From: Alphaproteobacteria bacterium | GTDB taxonomy: Bacteria > Pseudomonadota > Alphaproteobacteria > Rhodobacterales > Rhodobacteraceae | DNA length: 64,000 nucleotides | Direction: 5' to 3' | NCBI GenBank assembly: GCA_030425145.1 | Contig: JAUHVK010000003.1 | Coordinates: 1-64,000, forward strand | In this document: positions 17,077-25,840 of the stretch, one piece after another | Layout: every line of letters begins with the position of its first letter | Position numbering within the stretch: position 1 is the stretch's first letter | Translations under genes and position numbers: made by a program | The notes under the pieces: model-generated | What the model saw: the letters and a program-made list of their open reading frames with translations, nothing else | Database searches by the model: none | What the model was told of the DNA's origin: nothing

Positions 17077-18540
17077 ATGGACATCAAGGCACTCAGCGAT
17101 TTTCTCTGCCTCGCGGAAACGCGAAACTTCGGCGTTGCCGCGCGTATGCGCAACATCACCGTCTCGGGCCTCAGCCGGCGGATCAAATCGCTGGAAAACT
17201 GGGTAGGGGCCGATCTGGTCGACCGAAGCGCAACGCCGATCGCGCTGACCGAAGCAGGGGACGAGTTCAGAATACTCGCGGCCGAGATCATCGGACACCT
17301 GCGCGCGGCAGAAACCGGCGGGCGGCTCAAGTTTCTGCCTGCCCTGTTTCCGCCAAAAGCCCTGACGTCAGGTCTGACAGGTCCACGGACGACGCCGCCG
17401 GAACTTGCTTCCATCACCGACAGCCGACCCACACTTGCCATCAAGCCGTTCCACAGCCTGTCCCACAGGCCATTGGACATGGGTTACAGCCGATCACTGA
17501 CCGACGCCCTGACAAATCATCTGTCACAGTCGCCGTTCATCGAGCCGTTGCCTTCGGATCAGGACAGCGAATACCTCGTCGACGGCTCGCTGATTTGTAA
17601 CGAGTTGTCGGGCAACGTGACGCTTCAGATGACCCGTGCAAGTACGGCACGCTTGATCCTGTCGCGCAAGTACAAACTGAAGGCGGCACAGTTTGCCGAG
17701 GAAATGGACGACATCGCCGCCGATTTCGCCTGGACGATTTCCACGAAGATACGCGGGCAAGTATACGCCACGGCCAAGCGGTGCGAGCCCAAGGACCGGT
17801 CCAACCTCGAAAACTATATCTTCGTCCATGAGGCCGTGACCGCGGCTGCCACTCGGTCGGCATCCATTGAGGATGCCATAGCGCACCTGCGGCAACGAGA
17901 ACCTGACACCTGGTGGACGGATCACATCGCGGCCTATGCCGACCTGATGCGTTGGGCTATGTCGCCCGGTAACCGAGAGCGCCTCCTGAGCGCACGCGCA
18001 TATGCCGATGCAGCAACGTCGGCCAATCCGGACTTCCACCCGACAAAGATCGCGACGGCCCTGACCGCCTGCCTGATGCGAGAATTCGACCTTGCCGAAC
18101 GTGCCCTGGACAGGGCGCTGGCGCTTGCTCCCAACGACACGATGAACACCCTGCCCGCCGGGATCATCAACCTGGCGCTCGGCCGCAGCGAAACGGCGCT
18201 GGACCTGATCCGAAAGGCGCGGAAATACGAACCCGGTTTGTTGTCTTACTCCTCGGTCTTCGCGGCGGTGGCGCTCTACCAGCTCGGACGCTACCGAGAG
18301 GCCGCGGCGGAGATCGACTTGAGGCGGTCGCCCTTTCCGGACGCCATCGCCATACGGCTTGCTGCGCTGGCGCAAGCCGACGCGCTTGAAGACGCGCTGG
18401 CGCTAAAGGCCACCCGCAGCTATCTGCTTCCTACGCGCTGGAAGGTCTTCCATCTCGAACGGTTTCCCTTCGCTGACCCTGCAGCAACGGAAAACCTTCG
18501 CGAGGGGCTGCAGAAGGCCGGTATAGAAACCGCGCCGTGA
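17077..18540 (+). CDS. Fusion regulator: LysR-type HTH with TolB/CadC-like and TPR C-terminal body
   Basis: 487 residues from the ATG at 17077 (MDIKALSDFLCLAETR). Residues 1-65 are a LysR-type DNA-binding domain (NFGVAARMRNITVSGLSRRI). The rest is not the LysR substrate-binding domain. Residues about 110-210 resemble the TolB/adenylate-cyclase-associated N-domain (RPTLAIKPF, EYLVDGSLICNELSGNVTLQM, SRKYKLKAAQFAEEMDDIAADFAW). Residues about 300-450 form tetratricopeptide-like helices (FDLAERALDRALALAPND; GRSETALDLIRKARKYEP). CadC-type activators have the same body behind an OmpR-type domain. It is divergent from the giant RTX gene, which it probably regulates. No membrane segment is obvious. 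Confidence 0.8.
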   Translation: MDIKALSDFLCLAETRNFGVAARMRNITVSGLSRRIKSLENWVGADLVDRSATPIALTEAGDEFRILAAEIIGHLRAAETGGRLKFLPALFPPKALTSGLTGPRTTPPELASITDSRPTLAIKPFHSLSHRPLDMGYSRSLTDALTNHLSQSPFIEPLPSDQDSEYLVDGSLICNELSGNVTLQMTRASTARLILSRKYKLKAAQFAEEMDDIAADFAWTISTKIRGQVYATAKRCEPKDRSNLENYIFVHEAVTAAATRSASIEDAIAHLRQREPDTWWTDHIAAYADLMRWAMSPGNRERLLSARAYADAATSANPDFHPTKIATALTACLMREFDLAERALDRALALAPNDTMNTLPAGIINLALGRSETALDLIRKARKYEPGLLSYSSVFAAVALYQLGRYREAAAEIDLRRSPFPDAIAIRLAALAQADALEDALALKATRSYLLPTRWKVFHLERFPFADPAATENLREGLQKAGIETAP

Positions 18541-18721
18541 CAGGAGCGCAAAGCAGCGGTTTTCTGGAAATGCACCCGTCCGCGGGCACTGTTCAATTTC
18601 AGTTGGAGCGAGTATGGGCGCCGTGCCTGTGTGACCTTTCGCTATTGCTGCGGTGCGGGATGTTTCTTGGCCAGTTTACATAAACTTAACCTTTCTTGCC
18701 CCCCAAGAACACGGTCTGCAA

Positions 18722-19539
18722 GGTGGTGTCAGACCAATTCTAACCAGTCTCCGCAGGGACAGTGATGCTGTCTCCTATGCCGCGCAGAGACCGCGCCACT
18801 CTGCCAGAGCGGCGGTTCGGTTCTGCTTAAAGTGATCTCGTTTGGAGAGGCTGCGATCCTGGTTGAAGTGGTTGAAGACAGAGGAATGGACGGACACGAA
18901 TTTCTGCAAACTTCGCATCCGACGAAAGCGCTGCATCGCCCGCTCTCGTCGTCGGAATGGCAGGTGTGAGTTCTCAACCCGGTTGTTCAGCCAACGACCA
19001 CAAGCTTGTCGATCTTCACACCCCAAGTCGCGAATTGCGGCTCGGTATGAAGCAAACCGATCGGTGACCAAAACGTCCGGCGAACCATACCGACGCATCA
19101 ATTTCCTGAGCATTTTTAATGCAGCGCGCTTGTTGCGCCGCTTCGTGACAACGCTCTCAAGCACCTCACCTTCGTGATCGACGGCCCGCCACAGGTAGTG
19201 CCGCTCACCATTGATTTTCACAAAAACCTCATCGACATGCCACTGCCATCGTGAAAAGGCGCGCAGTTGCTGAACACGCCGCCGCCGGATCTCGGAGGCA
19301 AACATCGGCCCAAACCTGTTCCACCAAAACCAGATGGTTTCATGACTGACGTCGATGCCACGTTCGTGCAGCAGATCCTCGACATTGCAGAGTGACAGCG
19401 GGAACCGCACATAAAGCATCACCGCGAGCCGGATGATCTCGGGGCAGGTCTTGAAATACTTGAATGGGGAACGCTTGGTCATCTTTAGAGACTACGAAAG
19501 CCCCCTGCCCGGCTCGAGCGAAGTTCCTCTGACATGACC
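18722..19539. mobile_element. IS6-family insertion sequence (intact)
   Basis: An 818-base element with one transposase gene. Terminal inverted repeats are GGTGGTGTCAGACCAAT at the left (18722-18738) and, reading inward from the right, GGTCATGTCAGAGGAAC (19539 down to 19523), 12 of 17 matching. Size and organisation fit the IS6 family. No 8-base target duplication is seen (flanks GTCTGCAA and TTCGCGAG), as expected if flanking DNA was lost by recombination between copies. Its right end lies 14 bases from the 3' end of tRNA-Ser. Between the regulator stop (18540) and the left end there is no gene. Confidence 0.75.
18775..19482 (-). CDS. IS6 family DDE transposase
   Basis: 235 residues, full length for the family. 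The catalytic triad is D84 (WHVDEVFVKI), D141 (TDRFASY) and E170 (NNRVENSH). The N-terminus has the helix-turn-helix region typical of IS6 (VEDLLHERGIDVSHETIWFWW), and the C-terminal tail is ALAEWRGLCAA. The coding sequence is intact and may be active. Remnants of a related copy lie at 5349-5381 and 6721-6807, so copies of this family frame the RTX locus. Confidence 0.9.
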   Translation of the reverse strand: MTKRSPFKYFKTCPEIIRLAVMLYVRFPLSLCNVEDLLHERGIDVSHETIWFWWNRFGPMFASEIRRRRVQQLRAFSRWQWHVDEVFVKINGERHYLWRAVDHEGEVLESVVTKRRNKRAALKMLRKLMRRYGSPDVLVTDRFASYRAAIRDLGCEDRQACGRWLNNRVENSHLPFRRRERAMQRFRRMRSLQKFVSVHSSVFNHFNQDRSLSKRDHFKQNRTAALAEWRGLCAA

Positions 19540-19553
19540 TTCGCGAGGGTAAG

Positions 19554-19643
19554 TGGCGGACAGGAAGGGATTCGAACCCTCGAGACGGTCTCCCGCCTAC
19601 GCACTTTCCAGGCGCGCGCCTTCGACCACTCGGCCACCTGTCC
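19554..19643 (-). tRNA. tRNA-Ser (GGA)
   Basis: 90 nucleotides on the minus strand including an encoded CCA (19554-19556). The acceptor 5' strand GGACAGG starts at 19643. The anticodon stem-loop is CGCGC-CTGGAAA-GTGCG with anticodon GGA, a long variable arm follows (GTAGGCGGGAGACCGTCTC), and the T arm is GAGGGTTCGAATCCCTT. The long variable arm confirms a serine type II tRNA. An IS6 element sits 14 bases beyond its 3' end. Confidence 0.95.
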
Positions 19644-19712
19644 GAGGCGGTGTTTAGAAGAAAGCGTTGGGGGGATGCAAGGGCGATTGTTGGGATATTG
19701 TACAAGTTTCGC

Positions 19713-20086
19713 TCAAAGCTTGCGCATTCGCATCCCAAGCACAAGGAACACGCCCGCGATCACGATCTCCGACACGGCAGCGCCGAGGATCAGCGGTCGA
19801 ACCACACCCGCCAGCCAGACCTGCCCCCCGGTGGCGGCGACGCCCAGAAACGCCAAGCCGCAGATCAGACACAGCGTGGCAAGAAACCGGCCCGGCTCAA
19901 GCTGCCGTGCAAAGATCAGCACCGCACCAAGCGCCAGGACGGCGGGCGCAAAGCGGCGCGCGGGGAAATCCATCCCCGGATCGTAGCTCGCCGCGTAAAA
20001 CTGGAAATAGCTGTGTGGCGCAATGAACAGTACCAATCCGATCAGATCACGAACGCCCCGACCAGCCAGAAAATCCCGCGGTGCAT
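19713..20086 (-). pseudogene. Small membrane protein of unknown function, frameshifted
   Basis: The ATG at 20086 overlaps the alaX stop (TAATG) and begins MHRGIFWLVGAFVI, then hits TGA. The continuation LIGLVLFIAPHSYFQFYAAS through several hydrophobic segments to the end RMRKL lies one frame over, and the span is 374 bases, not a multiple of 3. One missing base near 20045 (for example GATCTG for GATCCTG) explains it. The repaired product would be about 124 residues with four membrane helices, vaguely like DUF4345 proteins. It is either a real lesion or a sequence error. Confidence 0.6.
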
Positions 20087-20814
20087 TATGCCTCCAGCGC
20101 GATATTGACCCTGCGGTTCTGCTTGCCCTTGTTCTCGATCTTTCCGAACACCACTCGGCCGATTTCGCCGGTCCGCGCCACATGAGTGCCGCCACAGGGT
20201 TGAAGGTCAACCTGATCGCTGCCTTCGCCGATCCGCACAAGACGCACACGTCCGCTACCCCGAGGCGGCTGCACGGACATGGTCTTGACCAGGGTCGGGT
20301 TGGCATCCAGTTCGGCATCGGTGATCCAGCTGTCGCTCACCACCAGATCGCGGTCGACCAGTCGGTTCAACGCATCTTCCAAAGCGTCCCGGTCCTCTGG
20401 CGGCTCTGGCATCATGAAATCAAGACGCCCCCGCCCCGGCCCGATCGCGCCACCGGTCACTGGAAGAGGGATGACAACCGAAAGCAGGTGCAGGGCCGTG
20501 TGCACCCGCATGTGTTTGTAGCGCCGATCCCAATCCAACCGCTGCGCCACATGCGCGCCGACAGGGGGCAGCCGCGACGGCTCTGACGGCACCAGAACAC
20601 TTTCGCCATTCGGCCCCTTCACCGTCGTCGCAATTGCGAGTGTTGTCCCGTCCCAGTCGATCCAACCGCTGTCACCGGGTTGGCCACCCCCCGTGGGGTA
20701 GAACAGTGCCGTATCGACAATGATCCCGCCTTCTTCGGTGTGGCCCAGCACACGGGCAGCCACATCGCGGGCATATGCATCGCTACGATATAGAGCGGTG
20801 TCGGCGTCAGTCAC
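20086..20814 (-). CDS. alaX: Alanyl-tRNA editing protein (AlaX family)
   Basis: 242 residues from the GTG at 20814. The family hydrolyses Ser or Gly mischarged on tRNA-Ala and corresponds to the editing domain of AlaRS/ThrRS. The zinc/catalytic motif HTALH (in RVHTALHLLSVV) and the second motif CGGTHV (PCGGTHVARTGEIGRV) are both present. It overlaps the end of the upstream channel gene by 8 bases, and a small membrane gene follows by TAATG overlap, so translation is likely coupled. Confidence 0.85.
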   Translation of the reverse strand: MTDADTALYRSDAYARDVAARVLGHTEEGGIIVDTALFYPTGGGQPGDSGWIDWDGTTLAIATTVKGPNGESVLVPSEPSRLPPVGAHVAQRLDWDRRYKHMRVHTALHLLSVVIPLPVTGGAIGPGRGRLDFMMPEPPEDRDALEDALNRLVDRDLVVSDSWITDAELDANPTLVKTMSVQPPRGSGRVRLVRIGEGSDQVDLQPCGGTHVARTGEIGRVVFGKIENKGKQNRRVNIALEA

Positions 20815-23170
20815 TTGAGGGTTCCTCGGGTTCGGCAGGCGGGGTCGACGCGGGGCGCGCGCCGGTCAGGCTTTCGGGGTTGCGCAACCAGATGTCCCGC
20901 TGGGCAAATGGAATCTCGATGCCCTCACGCTTGAAGACTTCGGCGATCTGGTGATTAATCTCCGTCCGGACGACATTGATCTGGGTCACGTCATAGAGGA
21001 TCATCCGCACATCGAAATCGAGCGAATCTGCGCCGAACCCCTTGAAGTGCACAAAGGGTTCCGGGTTCATCAGAACCATCTCGTGGTTGCGAGCAATCTT
21101 GTAAAGGACCTCTTCGACTTTGCGGGTGTCGGTGCCATAGGCGACGCCCACGTCGACCACCAGACGCCCCAGCGTGTTGCCACGGGTGTAGTTGGTCACC
21201 GAAGTCGACACCAGATCGGCGTTCGGCACGATCACTTCTGTCCGGTCAAAGGTTTCGATCCGCGTGGATCGGACAGAGATGTCGCGTACCGTACCATGCT
21301 GTCCGTTGACCTCGATCCAGTCACCTTCGGAAATCGGCCGTTCGATCAGAAGGATGATCCCCGATACAAAGTTCTGAACGATGTTCTGAAGGCCGAAACC
21401 GATACCGACTGACAACGCACCGGCAACGAAGGCCAGTGCTGTCAGGTCGATCCCCGCCGCCGTGATCGCGATGATGGCCGACAGGAAGATCCCCAAATAC
21501 CCGGTGCCGGAGACAATCGCGGTCTGCCCCCCTTTGTCGAGCCGGGTCTTGGGTAGAACCGATCCGCGCAACCCACTCTGCAGCAAGCGGGTCAGGATGT
21601 AGCCGATCACGAAAACAAGGGCGAAGGTCAGGAAGTCGGTTGGCGAAATCCGCGTTTCCCCAAACGAGTACCCCGCTTGGAACCGCGACCAAAGTTCGGT
21701 CAGGTCCGCCACTCGCGCGCCCGAAATCAACGCCAGAACGGGCAAAGCGACCAATGTAAGTACAGAGCCCGACAACACGGGCAGCAGGCTTTGTTTTTCA
21801 TCAAGCTCGTGCCCGGTGATCAGATGATAAAGATCCCGGGTCAGCCGCTGCAGGATAAGCAGCAGCGCAAACAGTCCCAAGGTCAGAATCGTCGGAAAGA
21901 TCAGCCCTTCGGCAATGTTGAAATAGCCGATTGCCGACAGGATCGGCCCGAACACGCCGACCAGCATCGTCCCCTGCCCGGCAAGCCGTGCCAGTCGCGA
22001 CGGGAAGGTCAATTGTTGCGTTTCGTCGGACGGCTCCGCTTCCGGATCAGGCTGTGGCCCGGTGCGACGCAGGATTTGTCCCAGCCGGAATAGAATCAAC
22101 CCGCACAGCAGATGAATGACAAAGCCGACAACCGCACGGGTCTCGCTTGTCCATTCTCCTGTCTCGAGCATGTAGGTAAACAGCGCGTTCAGAGCCAGAA
22201 GCCAGGACAGGGAATTCACATAGTACCGCGCTTCGGTTCGACGCTGCTGCGACAGCGCAATCGTATTGATGCTGTCGTCGCTCGAGAAGGTTTCCGCCGC
22301 CAGCCAACGCGCAACAAGCACGACGAAGAGCATGAAGGGCAGAACGAAAATGATCTGGGTGCCTCGAGTCCCCAATAACCCACTAGTCGTCAGCGCCAGA
22401 ACAAAAAGCAGCAACCCAACCGTCGGAAGCGTCAGCCGCAACAAAGACAGTAAGGAACTCCAGACACCCGTGCCCCGCTGCGTCTTTGACCGCAGCCATA
22501 CCCCCAACCGATCGATCAGTTTGGGCGCGCGGAACAGCAAGAGCAGCGCGACCGCGATCAGCAGCAAAATCACCGGCAACTGATCCTGAGCCGACTTGCG
22601 CAGGTCTTCATTATTCCAGTTCGTCGTGACTTCAGCTGTAATTTCTTCGATCGGATCGAAGAGATTGGCAATCGCCGGCGCCCAAAGCCGAGGATTGAGC
22701 GGGCCTTCATCGCGACGCAACAAGCGTTCGGTTTCACGCGCGCGGATGATTTCGTCGATGGCAGTGATCAACCCGTCTGCACGGCTATAGGCCTCTTCGG
22801 CACGCAAAAGCGGTGCTTGTACCTCGTTGATCTGACGCTGCAAATCCGCGCGTCGTTGCACAATCTCTTCGGGCTCTTCCCCGCTTTCAGGCGGGGCTCC
22901 CAATGCGGCGAGCTGCGATTGCAGCGTGGTAAGCCGGGGATCACCAGCATCGTGCAAGGCGAACAGCTGATCCCGAAACGACGACAGCTCGGTCCGCAGG
23001 CGCTCAAGGTCATCCGTGGACGTTTCGGCGGCATCAATAGCCTGCTCCACACGCGAGGCAACTTCCTCCCATGCGTCGTAATTCATTGATGCGCTCTGCG
23101 CCCAGACAGCAGAAGCCACGATCAAGAAAGATAGGATCGCCGCCCGAAGTGCTGTGAAGAGCCGCGTCAT
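20807..23170 (-). CDS. Large mechanosensitive ion channel, MscS family (DUF3772 type)
   Basis: 787 residues. It has an N-terminal signal peptide (ILSFLIVASAVWAQSA), then a periplasmic coiled-coil region with many Glu/Arg and Leu (about 30-190), roughly ten membrane segments and a C-terminal MscS core. The pore-lining helix and beta domain are clear (GIGFGLQNIVQNFVSGIILL; ERPISEGDWIEVNGQHGTVR; PNADLVSTSVTNYTRGN). The channel releases solutes on hypo-osmotic shock from the inner membrane. It starts within the cysK stop (ATGA overlap) and overlaps alaX, so it is part of one long operon. Confidence 0.85.
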   Translation of the reverse strand: MTRLFTALRAAILSFLIVASAVWAQSASMNYDAWEEVASRVEQAIDAAETSTDDLERLRTELSSFRDQLFALHDAGDPRLTTLQSQLAALGAPPESGEEPEEIVQRRADLQRQINEVQAPLLRAEEAYSRADGLITAIDEIIRARETERLLRRDEGPLNPRLWAPAIANLFDPIEEITAEVTTNWNNEDLRKSAQDQLPVILLLIAVALLLLFRAPKLIDRLGVWLRSKTQRGTGVWSSLLSLLRLTLPTVGLLLFVLALTTSGLLGTRGTQIIFVLPFMLFVVLVARWLAAETFSSDDSINTIALSQQRRTEARYYVNSLSWLLALNALFTYMLETGEWTSETRAVVGFVIHLLCGLILFRLGQILRRTGPQPDPEAEPSDETQQLTFPSRLARLAGQGTMLVGVFGPILSAIGYFNIAEGLIFPTILTLGLFALLLILQRLTRDLYHLITGHELDEKQSLLPVLSGSVLTLVALPVLALISGARVADLTELWSRFQAGYSFGETRISPTDFLTFALVFVIGYILTRLLQSGLRGSVLPKTRLDKGGQTAIVSGTGYLGIFLSAIIAITAAGIDLTALAFVAGALSVGIGFGLQNIVQNFVSGIILLIERPISEGDWIEVNGQHGTVRDISVRSTRIETFDRTEVIVPNADLVSTSVTNYTRGNTLGRLVVDVGVAYGTDTRKVEEVLYKIARNHEMVLMNPEPFVHFKGFGADSLDFDVRMILYDVTQINVVRTEINHQIAEVFKREGIEIPFAQRDIWLRNPESLTGARPASTPPAEPEEPSSD

Positions 23171-24201
23171 ACGTTCTCGAAAACCGTGGGAATATCGAGC
23201 GGGGCCTTATCCATCCACTGCGGAACCGGAAGACCCTTTTCCTTCAGGAAGGTGGGGTTGAACAACTTGGACTGGTACCGCGTGCCATAATCACAGAGGA
23301 CGGTGACGATGGTGTGGCCCGGCCCCAGTTCGCGCGCAAGGCGCATGGCACCCGCGATGTTGATCCCCGAAGACCCGCCAAGGCAAAGTCCCTCGTCGGC
23401 CAGTAGATCAAAGACGATCGGCAGCGCCTCGTCATCCGGGATCTGGTAGGCATAATCCGGTTTGAACCCTTCGAGGTTCGCCGTCACGCGGCCCTGCCCG
23501 ATCCCTTCGGTGATCGACCCACCTTCGGATTTGAAGTCGCCAGTCGTGTAATAGGAATAAAGCGCGGCCCCCATCGGATCGGCCAGACCGATTTTCACGC
23601 CTTTGGGCTGCAATGCTTCGGCAACGCCCGCCAATGTGCCGCCAGAGCCAACCGCACAGATGAACCCATCCACCTTGCCGTCGGTCTGCTCCCAAATCTC
23701 GGGACCAGTGGTTTCGATATGGGCCTGTCGGTTCGCAACGTTGTCGAACTGGTTTGCCCAGATCACACCCTCATTGCTGCGCCGTGCCATTTCCTCGGCC
23801 AGACGTCCGGAATACCGCACGTAGTTGTTCGGGTTCTTGTAGGGAGCCGCCGGAACCTCGACCAACTCCGCCCCCGCGAGGCGCAGCATGTCTTTCTTTT
23901 CCTGGCTCTGGGTTTCAGGGATCACGATCACCGTCTTAAAGCCCATCGACGCGCCCACCAACGCCAGACCGATGCCGGTATTGCCAGCTGTGCCTTCCAC
24001 GATCGTGCCACCGGGTTTGAGCGTACCCTTCGCGATCGCATCCTTGATGATGTACAGCGCCGCGCGGTCCTTAACCGACTGGCCAGGGTTCAGAAACTCC
24101 GCCTTACCAAGAATGGTGCACCCAGTCGCTTCGCTGGCCTTACGCAGCTTGATCAAAGGAGTGTTGCCGACAGCCTCGGCCAGTTCGCCCGCAAAACGCA
24201 T
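23167..24201 (-). CDS. cysK: Cysteine synthase A (O-acetylserine sulfhydrylase)
   Basis: 344 residues, a PLP enzyme making cysteine from O-acetylserine and sulfide. The PLP lysine lies in NPGQSVKDRAALY (about residue 44), the substrate loop is GTAGNTGIGLA (about 70-80), and the phosphate-binding loop is GSGGT near 185. In Rhodobacter sphaeroides cysK lies beside trgAB and contributes to tellurite resistance; the same neighbours are found here. The stop overlaps the MscS gene start by 4 bases. Confidence 0.9.
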   Translation of the reverse strand: MRFAGELAEAVGNTPLIKLRKASEATGCTILGKAEFLNPGQSVKDRAALYIIKDAIAKGTLKPGGTIVEGTAGNTGIGLALVGASMGFKTVIVIPETQSQEKKDMLRLAGAELVEVPAAPYKNPNNYVRYSGRLAEEMARRSNEGVIWANQFDNVANRQAHIETTGPEIWEQTDGKVDGFICAVGSGGTLAGVAEALQPKGVKIGLADPMGAALYSYYTTGDFKSEGGSITEGIGQGRVTANLEGFKPDYAYQIPDDEALPIVFDLLADEGLCLGGSSGINIAGAMRLARELGPGHTIVTVLCDYGTRYQSKLFNPTFLKEKGLPVPQWMDKAPLDIPTVFENV

Positions 24202-24256
24202 GGTATCCCCTGTGAGATGTGTTTTTTTCAGGGTGTAGGCCCGCAGGCCGCGGAAC

Positions 24257-25393
24257 TCAAGCCGAGGCGCGCAATCTGCTGCGCTCTGCCGCCAGCCAAT
24301 ACAGCATCATGATCAGTGGCCCCGCATTGATCTCACCGCTTTGAACCAGCGCCATCGCGGTGTCGAACGGCATGACGTGGCTGCAAATATCCTCATGTTC
24401 GGCTTCAACGCCGTTGGTCGATGCGCTGTAGTCCGAAAGATCCACAACCCCAAGAAAACAATGGAAAAACTCAGTGGAGTATCCAGGAGATGCATAGACC
24501 TGAACCATCGGCTCCAATGCCCCGAGGTGAAGGCCGCTCTCTTCCATCGCCTCTCGCCGTGCCGTGTCAGCTGGGTCTTCACCCGCATCCACCAACCCCG
24601 CAATCGGTTCGAAAACCCACGGTTGCGGGTCCTTTCGCCATAAAGGGCCAAAACGCAATTGTTCGATCAGAAGAATGTGATCCGTCGCGGGATCATAGGG
24701 CAGAACCAGAGCCGCATCGAACGCCAGAAACGCTTCGCGCGTCACACGCGGGGTTCGGTTTCCATCAAATCGCCGGTGATCAAACTCGAATTCCGCCAAC
24801 TCGAAGAACCCGCGATACCCTTCCAAACGATCATGAACGCTGACATCGCCCGCCTCGGTTCGATGGCGCCGTGTCGTCGGCCCAGCCCCTTCCCGTGCCA
24901 GCATCCGCGACCAATGCCGCGCCATCAGGAATGGCCGAAGGCTGGCGGCGGTCTCTGCATCATATCGCGCCCGACGCGCCATGACGTCACGCGCTGCCCC
25001 AACAGCCATTTCACCCCAACCGCGCACCCAATCGCCCAATACCCAATCCGCACCACGCTGCTGGTCTTGCGACATCGGATAGAAACACAGTGCACGGACA
25101 GGTCCGGCGTCAGTGGCAACAGTGACTTCGCTCAAATGATAAGAAAACGCGCCTTCATAATAACTTAGCCGCGCCTCCTCATCTTCCGTGACAGCATCCA
25201 GAATGACCCCCTGCGCCGCGTGTCCGGGCACCTTGGCAATCATCGGATAAGGTTGGTCCTTGACCCAATAGACGGCGTGATCTGGCAAGGCACCAACCGT
25301 CAAACGGTCAGACAGCAATTCCGAAGAACTGCCCAACACGGCTTCCAGCAGTGGAATGTGGCACAGGGTGCCGTAGAAAAACAGCTTGGACAA
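24257..25393 (-). CDS. trgB: TrgB-like protein: gamma-glutamylcyclotransferase-like domain fused to NUDIX hydrolase
   Basis: 378 residues. The N-terminal 150 or so resemble the AIG2/gamma-glutamylcyclotransferase fold (FFYGTLCHIPLLEAVLG). The C-terminal 200 are an ADP-ribose-pyrophosphatase-type NUDIX domain with a full NUDIX box, GLVDAGEDPADTARREAMEE followed by SG. The two-domain layout and position between trgA and cysK match the Rhodobacter tellurite-resistance protein TrgB. Substrates are not shown by sequence. It lies 6 bases downstream of trgA. Confidence 0.8.
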   Translation of the reverse strand: MSKLFFYGTLCHIPLLEAVLGSSSELLSDRLTVGALPDHAVYWVKDQPYPMIAKVPGHAAQGVILDAVTEDEEARLSYYEGAFSYHLSEVTVATDAGPVRALCFYPMSQDQQRGADWVLGDWVRGWGEMAVGAARDVMARRARYDAETAASLRPFLMARHWSRMLAREGAGPTTRRHRTEAGDVSVHDRLEGYRGFFELAEFEFDHRRFDGNRTPRVTREAFLAFDAALVLPYDPATDHILLIEQLRFGPLWRKDPQPWVFEPIAGLVDAGEDPADTARREAMEESGLHLGALEPMVQVYASPGYSTEFFHCFLGVVDLSDYSASTNGVEAEHEDICSHVMPFDTAMALVQSGEINAGPLIMMLYWLAAERSRLRASA

Positions 25394-25399
25394 AACGGA

Positions 25400-25840
25400 T
25401 TACTTCCAGCGCCGCGCCGCGTATTCCGCGAAATAGCCTGTAAGAAGCGCACCGATTAGCAGGGTCGAAATCATCATCGGATTGATGAGCAACCCGGCAT
25501 ATTCAATGCCGATCTCGAATATCGCCGAAAACGCCTCAACCGGCCCATCATACCGCCGTTTCATCGACAGGTTGAACATCTCAAGGCTGGCGTGCACAAA
25601 GATGCACCAAAAAAGCAAAGCAGCCACACCGGTCAACCCATTGGCAATGGCATCCCTGGTTCCCCGCCCAGCCCGATTGCCCACAACGATCCAACCTACA
25701 AACGCACCGATCACGGCGTTGTAGATCGAGAAATTGCCGAAATATGTGCTGGAAGGCAGAAGAGTCTTGACGACTTCCGATGCAAGATACCCCAAAGCGG
25801 CGAGGCAGAGAGCTGCAACGGCTTTGGCGGCGGTGGGCAT
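25400..25840 (-). CDS. trgA: TrgA-like tellurite-resistance membrane protein
   Basis: 146 residues with four predicted membrane segments (ALCLAALGYLASEVV; IYNAVIGAFVGWIVVGN; GVAALLFWCIFVHASLEM; MMISTLLIGALLTGYFAEYA). The central FNLSMKRRYDGPVEAF loop is hydrophilic. It is named by its place directly before the trgB-cysK pair, as in Rhodobacter. Its ATG abuts the stop of the cfa gene (TAA then ATG), indicating one transcript. The molecular function is unknown. Confidence 0.7.
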   Translation of the reverse strand: MPTAAKAVAALCLAALGYLASEVVKTLLPSSTYFGNFSIYNAVIGAFVGWIVVGNRAGRGTRDAIANGLTGVAALLFWCIFVHASLEMFNLSMKRRYDGPVEAFSAIFEIGIEYAGLLINPMMISTLLIGALLTGYFAEYAARRWK

